Source of the DNA: an uncultured Prevotella sp.
Lineage (GTDB): Bacteria; Bacteroidota; Bacteroidia; Bacteroidales; Bacteroidaceae
NCBI GenBank assembly: GCA_905211345.1
Contig: CAJMAO010000026.1
Span: forward strand, 1-16,973
Direction of reading: 5' to 3'
Length of the DNA stretch: 16,973 nt
Shown here piece by piece: positions 1-5,272 of the stretch; position 1 is the first letter of the stretch; the number at the start of each line of letters is the position of its first letter. The position numbers and the translations under genes are program-made. The notes under the pieces were generated by a model. That model worked only from the letters and a program-made list of their open reading frames with translations. It was not told where the DNA came from and made no database searches.

Positions 1-118
1 TGTGGCCGCCGCCGCCGAAAGTAACGTCTACGTACACTCCGTCAGGCTTTACGCGCAGCCCGTCGACGCTCTCCTTAAGCAGCACGGGCACATGGTATGT
101 GTCAACAGTGGTTGTCAT
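1..118 (-). CDS. rsmH: 16S rRNA m4C1402 methyltransferase RsmH, N-terminal fragment
   Basis: The minus strand reads from an ATG at 118-116 to the window edge, giving 39 codons that begin MTTTVDTYHVPVLLKESVDG and end in DVTFGGGGH. This is the characteristic RsmH (MraW) N-terminus: the HVPVLL segment followed by the glycine-rich S-adenosylmethionine-binding motif TFGGGGH. The family N4-methylates C1402 of 16S rRNA together with RsmI. The gene is cut only by the window boundary and shows no sign of being broken. It starts 6 nt after the mraZ stop codon, so the two are co-transcribed, as is usual at the head of the dcw cluster. Identification rests on only 39 residues, but the motif and the mraZ neighbour make it secure. 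Confidence 0.93.
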   Translation of the reverse strand, partial: MTTTVDTYHVPVLLKESVDGLRVKPDGVYVDVTFGGGGH

Positions 119-124
119 TCTCGC

Positions 125-619
125 TTATATATCAGTGTGCGTCATGCCGGCCGCAGTCCCAGGCCCGCCTTGCGCACTGTCTTTCATTATGCTTTCAAGA
201 GCCTTGCCAAACTCGCCCTGCTCCATGAACGGCCTGTCGGCAAGCTCGGCGCTCCATATCTCGACTACATCGTCCATGCCGACGAACCTCACCGACTGGG
301 CGATGCCTGCCATTTTCAAGTGGCGTTTGGTAAGCATGAAGCGCCCGTTAGCGTCGAGTGTAACGGTCTCGGCATCGGCCACAAACTGGCGGAACACGCT
401 TTGGTGCGTCATGTCCCAGCGGTTCAGGCGCGAGCGGAGCACGTCCATCTGAGCGTTCCAAACGCTCTCGGGATAGAGCACAAGGCACGGTTGGAATACG
501 TCCTTGCGAACAACGAGTCCCTCGCCGCCCGCGCCTTGCAGCTCCTTGCGGAACTGGGCGGGCAGGAACACACGCCCTTTCGAGTCGATTTTAGCTTCTA
601 TGTTGCCTAGAAAACGCAT
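125..619 (-). CDS. mraZ: Transcriptional regulator MraZ
   Basis: The 164-residue protein starts MRFLGNIEAKIDSKGRVF and has the two SpoVT/AbrB-like half-domains of MraZ: DSKGRVFLPAQFR near residues 12-24 and DANGRFMLTKRHLKMAGI near residues 88-105. Its C-terminal tail is slightly longer than in the roughly 150-residue enterobacterial protein. MraZ is known to form a ring-shaped oligomer that binds short direct repeats upstream of its own gene and controls the dcw (division and cell wall) cluster; rsmH follows 6 nt downstream here. The ATG at 619 is chosen because the family N-terminus MRFLGN begins exactly there. Repeats matching this type of operator lie 46-88 nt upstream of the start codon, so autoregulation is likely. 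Confidence 0.96.
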   Translation of the reverse strand: MRFLGNIEAKIDSKGRVFLPAQFRKELQGAGGEGLVVRKDVFQPCLVLYPESVWNAQMDVLRSRLNRWDMTHQSVFRQFVADAETVTLDANGRFMLTKRHLKMAGIAQSVRFVGMDDVVEIWSAELADRPFMEQGEFGKALESIMKDSAQGGPGTAAGMTHTDI

Positions 620-645
620 CTTTACATCACATACGGTTCACCCGG

Positions 646-653
646 CAAAGATA
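646..653 (-). promoter_or_regulatory. Bacteroidetes-type -7 box of the mraZ-rsmH operon
   Basis: On the minus strand the sequence reads TATCTTTG, an exact match to the Bacteroidetes sigma-ABfr -7 consensus TAnnTTTG. It leaves about 26 nt before the mraZ ATG. No clear TTTG at -33 was found; the GTGG repeats occupy that area. Transcription start is predicted near 638-641. Confidence 0.72.
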
Positions 654-664
654 AGGGTTTTTCC

Positions 665-707
665 CCACAATCCACCACTTTTCACCACAAAAATTTCATT
701 TCGCCAC
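665..707 (-). promoter_or_regulatory. MraZ-binding direct repeats (operator)
   Basis: Read on the minus strand, GTGG occurs at 688-685, 678-675 and 668-665, exactly 10 nt apart (one helical turn), each followed by TG or GG and then an A-rich spacer. A fourth GTGG lies at 707-704, 19 nt further upstream. MraZ proteins of other bacteria bind short G-rich repeats with this 10-nt period, so this is very probably the autoregulatory site. It lies directly upstream of the -7 box, where bound protein would block the polymerase. The repeats are seen directly; the protein assignment follows from the family. Confidence 0.72.
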
Positions 708-815
708 ATATTTTATAATACATGTCAAAATCCACGCAACTAAACCGCTGCATATCCAATGACAGTAAGGCATGAAAAAACATGAAATCCGACCGGAAAC
801 AAAAGCCGCACGGCA

Positions 816-861
816 ATGAATATTTATGCAAGTCCATGCCGTCGCAAATCCAAATATTCAT
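816..861. repeat. AT-rich 10-bp inverted repeat
   Basis: ATGAATATTT at 816-825 is repeated in perfect inverted orientation as AAATATTCAT at 852-861, with a 26-nt spacer. It lies about 200 nt upstream of the mraZ start and far from any -7 box I can identify, so its role is unknown. It could be a regulator-binding site or chance in an AT-rich stretch. Confidence 0.45.
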
Positions 862-1000
862 CCGTTTGACATCCTCAGAATGTCGTCGGCGGGAAAGAAA
901 CGGAGCTTTGACAAGAAAAACGGCAAAATAATGCGTTTTTCATAACACCTTGTAACACAATAGGTTATATGCTTTCACAATCCAAACAAGCATTTTTCTT

Positions 1001-1133
1001 ACCGTAAAACACGCCGAAAACAAGACCAAAAGGCGGCATTTCAGCCTTGAAAAGACGGCCTTCGGCAACTTTAAAGACGGTCTTTTGCGTTGTAAAAGGC
1101 CGCCTTTTGCAACGCAAAAGACCGTAAAACACG
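1001..1133. repeat. Cluster of interspersed palindromes flanked by a 13-bp direct repeat
   Basis: The core is a 49-nt near-perfect palindrome at 1077-1125. The left arm CGGTCTTTTGCGTTG (1078-1092) pairs with CAACGCAAAAGACCG (1110-1124), and AAAAGGC / GCCTTTT form the tip. Degenerate related units precede it: AAAAGGCGG at 1028-1036 and AAAAGACGGCCTT at 1050-1062. The 13-mer ACCGTAAAACACG occurs at 1001-1013 and again at 1121-1133, exactly 120 nt apart, bracketing the cluster. The same hairpin vocabulary recurs at 3404-3440, 9562-9643 and 14535-14608. This site lies in a divergent spacer, so a terminator role for neighbouring genes is excluded here. Confidence 0.8.
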
Positions 1134-1337
1134 ATAAAACCGGTAAAAAACCGGCCATTTCATCGGCGGTTTCCCGCCCGCCGGTTTCTATTTCACGATT
1201 TTATTTTGTCACGTATTTTTACTTCACGGCGTGCATGTTTATGCAGTCTTGACGCATAATTATTCATCTTGCCGGGGTGGCGGAGGGCGCGCGGCAGAGG
1301 CCGTAGGCCACATAAATATATATGGGCCTTGACATCA

Positions 1338-1357
1338 TGGCATCACGCATGATGCCA
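1338..1357. repeat. Perfect 8-bp hairpin upstream of the acyltransferase operon
   Basis: TGGCATCA (1338-1345), loop CGCA, TGATGCCA (1350-1357) form a perfect stem. No immediate T-run follows on either strand, so it is not an obvious terminator. It is about 120 nt upstream of the -7 box at 1480 and may be a protein-binding palindrome. Confidence 0.45.
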
Positions 1358-1479
1358 AGAGACACCGTTTTTGCCGTTTCAATGAGCCAAAAGTTACATC
1401 GAAGTTGTAAATTTGATACAAAATCATTTTATTTCAAATGTTTTTTAATGAAATACGTATGAAATTGGAAAAGTTGGAT

Positions 1480-1487
1480 TATTTTTG
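1480..1487 (+). promoter_or_regulatory. -7 box for the acyltransferase operon
   Basis: TATTTTTG matches TAnnTTTG and is followed by CA, as at the other promoters in the window. It lies 21 nt before the ATG at 1509. It overlaps the TTG at 1485 that would otherwise extend the reading frame, which argues that translation starts at 1509. No clear -33 element was seen. Confidence 0.68.
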
Positions 1488-1508
1488 CATTGTTTTATTA
1501 GAGAAAGC

Positions 1509-2336
1509 ATGAATGAAATAACGGAGAAGACAATCGACGTAAGGCAGATTCTGCGCTCAAAAATGGGAAGCAAGGCGAAATTCGTGCCGCTGCCCTTGGT
1601 GAAATGGCTCGAGCGCATACTCCACCAAGACGAAGTGAACGGATTTCTTTGGGACAACCGCAACTTAGTAGGAGTGCCTTGGCTGGAGTCTTGCCTCCGC
1701 TATCTCGACACGAAGCTCGACATCGTAGGCGAGGAGAACTTGCCGCCGAAGGACGACGGCCGCCTGTACACATTCGTGAGCAACCATCCGCTGGGCGGAC
1801 AGGACGGCGTTGCGCTGGGCGCAATCATCGGGCGGCACTACGACGGGCGGTTCAAGTATCTTGTGAACGACCTGCTGATGAACCTGCCTGGCCTCGCCCC
1901 GCTGTGCGTCCCGATAAACAAGACGGGACACCAGAGCCGAAACTTCCCCGCGATGGTGGAGGCTTGCTTCCACGGCGACAACCATGTGATAATGTTCCCG
2001 GCCGGGATATGCTCGCGCAGGATAAACGGAGAGATACACGACCTGCCGTGGAAAAAGACGTTCATAACCAAGAGCGTGGAGACGGGGAGAGACGTGGTGC
2101 CGATACATTTCGGCGGGCGCAACTCGGATTTCTTCTACAACCTTGCCAACATCTGCAAGCGGCTTGGCATCAAGTTCAACGTGGCAATGCTATACCTTGC
2201 CGACGAGATGTACAAGAACCGCCACAAGACATTCCGCGTGGCGATAGGCAAGCCGATACCTTGGCAGACGTTCGACAAGTCGAAAACGCCGATGGAATGG
2301 GCTAAATACGTGCAAGACATCGTGTACAAGCTGTGA
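1509..2336 (+). CDS. glsA: Lysophospholipid-type O-acyltransferase, GlsA-like (glycine lipid synthesis)
   Basis: The protein has 275 residues from ATG 1509. An in-frame TTG at 1485 lies inside the -7 box and is rejected. It belongs to the PlsC/LPLAT acyltransferase superfamily, in the OlsA/hemolysin-related branch. The catalytic motif is SNHPLGGQDG with His93 and Asp99; five residues separate them, a spacing I recall from this branch rather than the canonical H(X)4D. The acceptor motif FPAG is at 163-166, followed by a conserved basic stretch. In Bacteroides, GlsA with the N-acyltransferase GlsB makes acyloxyacyl glycine lipids; GlsA adds the second, ester-linked acyl chain. The next gene, 58 nt downstream, is a GlsB-type protein, which supports this role. 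The general acyltransferase call is very secure; the GlsA assignment is inferred from the pairing. Confidence 0.82.
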   Translation: MNEITEKTIDVRQILRSKMGSKAKFVPLPLVKWLERILHQDEVNGFLWDNRNLVGVPWLESCLRYLDTKLDIVGEENLPPKDDGRLYTFVSNHPLGGQDGVALGAIIGRHYDGRFKYLVNDLLMNLPGLAPLCVPINKTGHQSRNFPAMVEACFHGDNHVIMFPAGICSRRINGEIHDLPWKKTFITKSVETGRDVVPIHFGGRNSDFFYNLANICKRLGIKFNVAMLYLADEMYKNRHKTFRVAIGKPIPWQTFDKSKTPMEWAKYVQDIVYKL

Positions 2337-2394
2337 TTTTGGCCGAAAAGCATGACGCTACATATCAAACAACAACCTTCAACTATCACCGAAA

Positions 2395-3387
2395 ATGGAA
2401 CAAGAGATTATCCAGCCGATAGATAAACAACTGCTTAAAAACGAGCTGACACCCGACAGGCAGCTCAGGATGACGAACAAAAGCCACAACGAAATATACA
2501 TAGTGACGGCCCACAACGCGCCTAACGTGATGAAAGAGATAGGCCGCCTGCGCGAGATAGCCTTCCGAGAGGCCGGCGGAGGCAGCGGAAAGAGCATGGA
2601 CATAGACGAGTTTGACACATGCGGCAACTGCTATAAACAGCTTATCGTGTGGAATCCCGAGGAGGAGGAGATTATCGGCGGATACCGATACCTGCTGGGA
2701 TGCGATGCCGACATCGACGATAACGGCCAGCCTGTGCTGGCTACGAGCCACATGTTCCACTTCTCGGAGAAGTTCATCAACGAGTATCTTCCACAGACAG
2801 TGGAGCTGGGCCGTTCGTTCGTAGCCCCGGCTTACCAAAGTTCCAAAATGGGAGCCAAGAGCCTGTTCGCCCTCGACAACCTGTGGGACGGACTGGGGGC
2901 GCTCACGGTGATACGCCCGGATATAAAGTACCTGTTCGGCAAGATGACGATGTATCCCTCATACGTCCGCAAGGGAAGGGACATGATTCTGTACTTCCTG
3001 AAAAAACATTTCGACGACCCCGAGAACCTCGTAATCCCGATGAAACCGCTTAAAATAGAAACCGACGAAACCGAATTGGAAAGGCTTTTCTGCGAGGACA
3101 CGTTCAAGGCGGACTACAGGATACTTAACCGCGAGGTGCGCAAGCTTGGCTACAACATCCCGCCTCTTGTCAATGCTTACATGGGCCTGAGCCCCACGAT
3201 GAAAATGTTTGGCACCGCCATCAACTACGGTTTCGGTGACGTAGAGGAGACGGGCATACTGATAGCCGTTGACGAGATACTCGAGGAAAAGCGCATACGC
3301 CACATAGACTCGTACATAAAAGAGCATCCCGAGGCGTTGAACATAACATCAGGCGCCAACGCCGTCATCTACAAGGAAAAAAACTAA
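2395..3387 (+). CDS. glsB: GNAT-fold N-acyltransferase, GlsB-like (hemolysin family)
   Basis: The protein has 330 residues. Its central part matches the Acetyltransf_5 / OlsB-like fold: RLREIAFREAGGG near residues 51-63, MDIDEFDT near 68-75, an IIGGYRYLLG strand near 93-102 and VELGRSFVAPAYQ near 136-148. Such proteins were long labelled putative hemolysins. Known members transfer a 3-hydroxyacyl chain from acyl-ACP to an amino group: ornithine for OlsB, glycine for GlsB of Bacteroides. Pairing with the acyltransferase immediately upstream supports a glycine-lipid (or related aminolipid) pathway at the inner membrane. The ATG at 2395 follows an A-rich leader and no better start exists. The amino-acid substrate cannot be read from sequence alone. 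A hairpin at 3404 closes the operon. Confidence 0.82.
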   Translation: MEQEIIQPIDKQLLKNELTPDRQLRMTNKSHNEIYIVTAHNAPNVMKEIGRLREIAFREAGGGSGKSMDIDEFDTCGNCYKQLIVWNPEEEEIIGGYRYLLGCDADIDDNGQPVLATSHMFHFSEKFINEYLPQTVELGRSFVAPAYQSSKMGAKSLFALDNLWDGLGALTVIRPDIKYLFGKMTMYPSYVRKGRDMILYFLKKHFDDPENLVIPMKPLKIETDETELERLFCEDTFKADYRILNREVRKLGYNIPPLVNAYMGLSPTMKMFGTAINYGFGDVEETGILIAVDEILEEKRIRHIDSYIKEHPEALNITSGANAVIYKEKN

Positions 3388-3403
3388 CACACAAATACTT
3401 GCG

Positions 3404-3440
3404 AAACGGCCGCCTTTTACATGTTGGAAGGCGGCCGTTT
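3404..3440 (+). terminator. Hairpin terminator after the acyltransferase pair, built from the palindrome family
   Basis: AAACGGCCGCCTT (3404-3416) pairs perfectly with AAGGCGGCCGTTT (3428-3440) around an 11-nt loop. It begins 16 nt after the glsB stop codon. The T-tract is short (TTT), so terminator efficiency is uncertain. The GGCCGCCTT core places it in the same interspersed family as the palindromes at 1077, 9562 and 14536. Confidence 0.65.
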
Positions 3441-3501
3441 GCGTTGTCATCGACAACCTTTTACCGGCTAAAAGGCCATGAACGGCAACGCTACTCCATA
3501 A

Positions 3502-3526
3502 AAATAAAACTATTATCGTTTTATTT
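3502..3526. promoter_or_regulatory. AT-rich palindrome upstream of the spmAB promoter (candidate operator)
   Basis: AAATAAAAC (3502-3510) and GTTTTATTT (3518-3526) are perfect 9-bp inverted repeats around TATTATC. The site ends 21 nt before the -7 box at 3548, so it would straddle roughly -35 to -60. Position and symmetry suit a dimeric regulator or an UP-like element. No cognate regulator is identifiable in the window. Confidence 0.42.
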
Positions 3527-3547
3527 CGCTTAACCGAAAAATTACGC

Positions 3548-3555
3548 TATCTTTG
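3548..3555 (+). promoter_or_regulatory. -7 box of the spmAB fusion gene, almost adjoining the start codon
   Basis: TATCTTTG, identical to the mraZ box, matches TAnnTTTG. Only 8 nt separate it from the ATG at 3564, so the predicted transcript has a leader of a few nucleotides or none. Confidence 0.68.
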
Positions 3556-3563
3556 CAAATCGT

Positions 3564-4793
3564 ATGGTACTGAACTACATCTGGATAGCGTTTTTCCTCA
3601 TAGCGTTCGTAATCGGGCTTGCAAGGCTTGTTTTCATGGGCGACACCGAGGTGTTCCCGGCCATGATGAACTCCACGTTCTCATCGGCCAAGACGGCCTT
3701 CGAGATTTCGCTCGGGCTTACGGGCGTGCTCTCGCTGTGGCTCGGCGTTATGAAGATTGGCGAGCGCGGAGGCGTGGTGAACGCCTTGGCGAGGGTGCTG
3801 AGTCCCGTGTTCACCAAGCTGTTTCCCGACATTCCGAAAGGCCACCCGGCCACAGGCTCCATCTTCATGAACATCGCGGCCAACATGCTCGGCCTAGACA
3901 ACGCCGCCACTCCGCTGGGCCTTAAGGCCATGGAGCAGCTGCAAAGCCTCAACAAGAAGAAGGACACGGCCACCAACCCGATGATAATGTTCTTGGTGCT
4001 CAACACGTCGGGACTTACCATCATACCCGTCTCCATACTCGTCTACCGCGCGCAGCTAGGCGCGGCGCAGCCTACCGACGTGTTCATACCCATACTGATA
4101 GCCACGTTCTTCTCAACCCTAGCAGGAGTGATAGCCACCAGCCTCTACCAGCGCATCAACCTGCTGAACCGCACCATGCTGCTTACGCTCGGCGGAATGA
4201 GCCTCGCCGTGGCGGCGATAATATGGGGCTTCGGCTCGATGGACAAAGAGCGGATGAACCTAGTGAGCACTTCGGCGGCCAACATCCTGCTGATGTGCGT
4301 CATCGTGGGCTTCATACTGGCCGGCATTAGGAAGCGCGTGAACGTGTACGACGCATTCATCGAAGGCGCGAAAGACGGCTTCACGACCGCCGTGCGCATA
4401 ATACCCTACCTCGTGGCAATCCTCGTTGGAATCGGCGTTTTCCGCGCTTCGGGAGCCATGGACGCTATCGTGGACGGCATAGCGTGGCTCGTCGGACTGT
4501 GCGGCGGCGACACCGAGTTCGTAGGCGCGCTGCCTACCGCGCTGATGAAGCCACTCTCGGGCAGCGGCGCGCGCGGCATGATGGTCGACGCGATGTCAAC
4601 CTACGGCGCCGACTCGTTCGTAGGCCGCCTTAGCTGCATCTTCCAAGGCTCCACCGACACCACCTTTTACATCCTCGCCGTTTACTTCGGCAGCGTCGGT
4701 GTAAGGTACACGCGCCACGCCGTTGCCTGCGGACTGCTGGCGGATTTGGCCGGGGTCATCGCGGCAATCTCGGTTTGTTATTTGTTCTTTTAA
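3564..4793 (+). CDS. Fused SpmA/SpmB nucleoside-recognition (Gate domain) membrane protein
   Basis: The protein has 409 residues with many hydrophobic segments and two Gate-type halves. The N-terminal, SpmA-like half contains the conserved run FPAMMNSTFSSAKTAFEIS near residues 31-49, then GHPATGSIFMNIAANMLGLDNAATPLGLKAME near 93-124. The C-terminal, SpmB-like half contains a DAFIEGAKDGFTTAVRIIPYL segment, a KPLSGSGARGMM segment and CIFQGSTDTTFYILAVYFG. In Bacillus SpmA and SpmB are separate proteins affecting spore-core dehydration; in non-sporulating Bacteroidetes they are commonly fused and of unknown function, perhaps transport of a small solute. The start at 3564 gives the family N-terminus MVLNYIWIAFF. 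The gene has its own promoter. Its stop codon lies only 2 nt before the inverted-repeat cassette at 4796. Confidence 0.88.
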   Translation: MVLNYIWIAFFLIAFVIGLARLVFMGDTEVFPAMMNSTFSSAKTAFEISLGLTGVLSLWLGVMKIGERGGVVNALARVLSPVFTKLFPDIPKGHPATGSIFMNIAANMLGLDNAATPLGLKAMEQLQSLNKKKDTATNPMIMFLVLNTSGLTIIPVSILVYRAQLGAAQPTDVFIPILIATFFSTLAGVIATSLYQRINLLNRTMLLTLGGMSLAVAAIIWGFGSMDKERMNLVSTSAANILLMCVIVGFILAGIRKRVNVYDAFIEGAKDGFTTAVRIIPYLVAILVGIGVFRASGAMDAIVDGIAWLVGLCGGDTEFVGALPTALMKPLSGSGARGMMVDAMSTYGADSFVGRLSCIFQGSTDTTFYILAVYFGSVGVRYTRHAVACGLLADLAGVIAAISVCYLFF

Positions 4794-4795
4794 AA

Positions 4796-4827
4796 GTGAG
4801 AAGGTGAGAAAGTGAGAAGGTGAGAAA
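4796..4827 (+). repeat. Left 32-bp inverted repeat, four GTGAGAAR octamers
   Basis: Four head-to-tail octamers, GTGAGAAG, GTGAGAAA, GTGAGAAG and GTGAGAAA, run without interruption, alternating G and A at the eighth base. They begin 2 nt after the stop codon of the spmAB gene. The array is the exact reverse complement of 5233-5264. Confidence 0.95.
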
Positions 4828-4860
4828 AGTTCATTGAGCTTAAATAGTAATCCTCATATG

Positions 4861-5214
4861 ATGTATCAGAAGAACACAATATCAAGGTTAAGCAAAAGTT
4901 TTGCCCTTAGGGTGATTAAATTATATAAATACCTGCTTGAAGAAAAGCATGAATACATAATGTCAAAGCAGGTTTATCGCTCGGGCACAAGCATCGGAGC
5001 AAACATAGCCGAAAGCCGCAACGCACAAAGCAAGGCGGACTTTATAAACAAGTTGAGCATAGCTTTGAAAGAAGCTGATGAAACAATGTATTGGTTGGAA
5101 TTGCTGCATGAGTCAGAAAACATTGACAATAAGCAGTTTGAATCAATGTCAAACGATTTGAATATTATAATTGGAACATTAATAAAAATAATCAAAAAAC
5201 TTAGAAAAGGTTGA
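4861..5214 (+). CDS. Four-helix-bundle protein of the 23S rRNA intervening-sequence (IVP/S23) family
   Basis: The protein has 117 residues from ATG 4861; the preceding ATG at 4858 is an equally possible start, and a TTG at 4834 is less likely. Family landmarks are FALRVIKLYKYLLEEK near residues 14-29, the signature RSGTSIGANIAE at 40-51, and KEADETMYWLELL near 72-84. It is helical and basic at the C-terminus. Relatives are encoded inside intervening sequences of 23S rRNA, and a distant one (Avd) is the accessory protein of diversity-generating retroelements; a nucleic-acid-binding role is suspected but the function is unknown. This copy is outside any rRNA gene and sits between perfect 32-bp inverted repeats. 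Its low G+C and absence of a -7 box suggest an acquired gene, read from upstream if at all. Confidence 0.88.
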   Translation: MYQKNTISRLSKSFALRVIKLYKYLLEEKHEYIMSKQVYRSGTSIGANIAESRNAQSKADFINKLSIALKEADETMYWLELLHESENIDNKQFESMSNDLNIIIGTLIKIIKKLRKG

Positions 5215-5232
5215 GTTGGCAGACCGGGTGTG

Positions 5233-5264
5233 TTTCTCACCTTCTCACTTTCTCACCTTCTCAC
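5233..5264 (-). repeat. Right 32-bp inverted repeat, four octamers in reverse orientation
   Basis: TTTCTCAC and CTTCTCAC alternate twice each, the perfect reverse complement of 4796-4827. It starts 18 nt after the stop of the four-helix-bundle gene and ends 8 nt before the flippase ATG, so it forms most of that gene's upstream leader. In RNA the two arms could pair as a 32-bp stem closing a 405-nt loop. Confidence 0.95.
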
Positions 5265-5272
5265 CTAAAACA

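Larger units (their letters stand above)
708..1479. other. Long divergent intergenic spacer between mraZ and the acyltransferase operon
   Basis: About 770 nt separate two divergent transcription units. I see no convincing gene. A 72-codon minus-strand frame (1158-940) is a translation of the palindromic repeats, and no tRNA can be folded. The spacer holds an AT-rich inverted repeat (816-861), a cluster of GC-rich palindromes (1001-1133), two smaller hairpins (1140-1154; 1164-1183, CGGCGG pairing with CCGCCG) and a hairpin at 1338-1357. Since the flanking genes are transcribed away from it, these hairpins are not terminators of either neighbour. An unannotated small RNA is possible but not demonstrable here. 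Confidence 0.6.
4796..5264. mobile_element. Candidate inverted-repeat-bounded cassette carrying a four-helix-bundle gene
   Basis: A 469-bp unit is bounded by perfect 32-bp inverted repeats (4796-4827 and 5233-5264) and contains one small gene. The gene is AT-rich (about 35% G+C by hand count) against about 57% in a sampled line of the upstream gene. TAAAA abuts the left end (4791-4795) and recurs one base beyond the right end (5266-5270), as expected of a short target duplication. The cassette fills the whole gap between the spmAB stop and the flippase start. No transposase is encoded. Known 23S rRNA intervening sequences have the same plan: complementary ends around an IVP gene. Mobility is inferred, not shown. 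An invertible segment or RNA-processing element would look the same. Confidence 0.55.

Noticed and set aside
940..1158. A 72-codon minus-strand frame in the mraZ-glsA spacer.
   Set aside because: It translates the palindromic repeats and has no supporting promoter or family resemblance.
1271..1284. GCCGGGGTGGCGGA resembles the 5' end of a bacterial tRNA-Leu.
   Set aside because: The following 80 nt cannot form D, anticodon or T arms and contain no TTCGA-type T-loop; at most a tRNA fragment, more likely chance.
1485..1508. A TTG start 24 nt upstream of the glsA ATG.
   Set aside because: The TTG is part of the TATTTTTG -7 box and lies before the predicted transcription start.
4796..4827. Tandem 8-bp units considered as a small CRISPR-like array.
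   Set aside because: The units are contiguous without spacers and no cas gene is nearby; they act as inverted repeats with 5233-5264.
4861..5214. The IVP gene considered as evidence of a 23S rRNA gene with an intervening sequence.
   Set aside because: No rRNA sequence flanks it; both neighbours are intact protein-coding genes.
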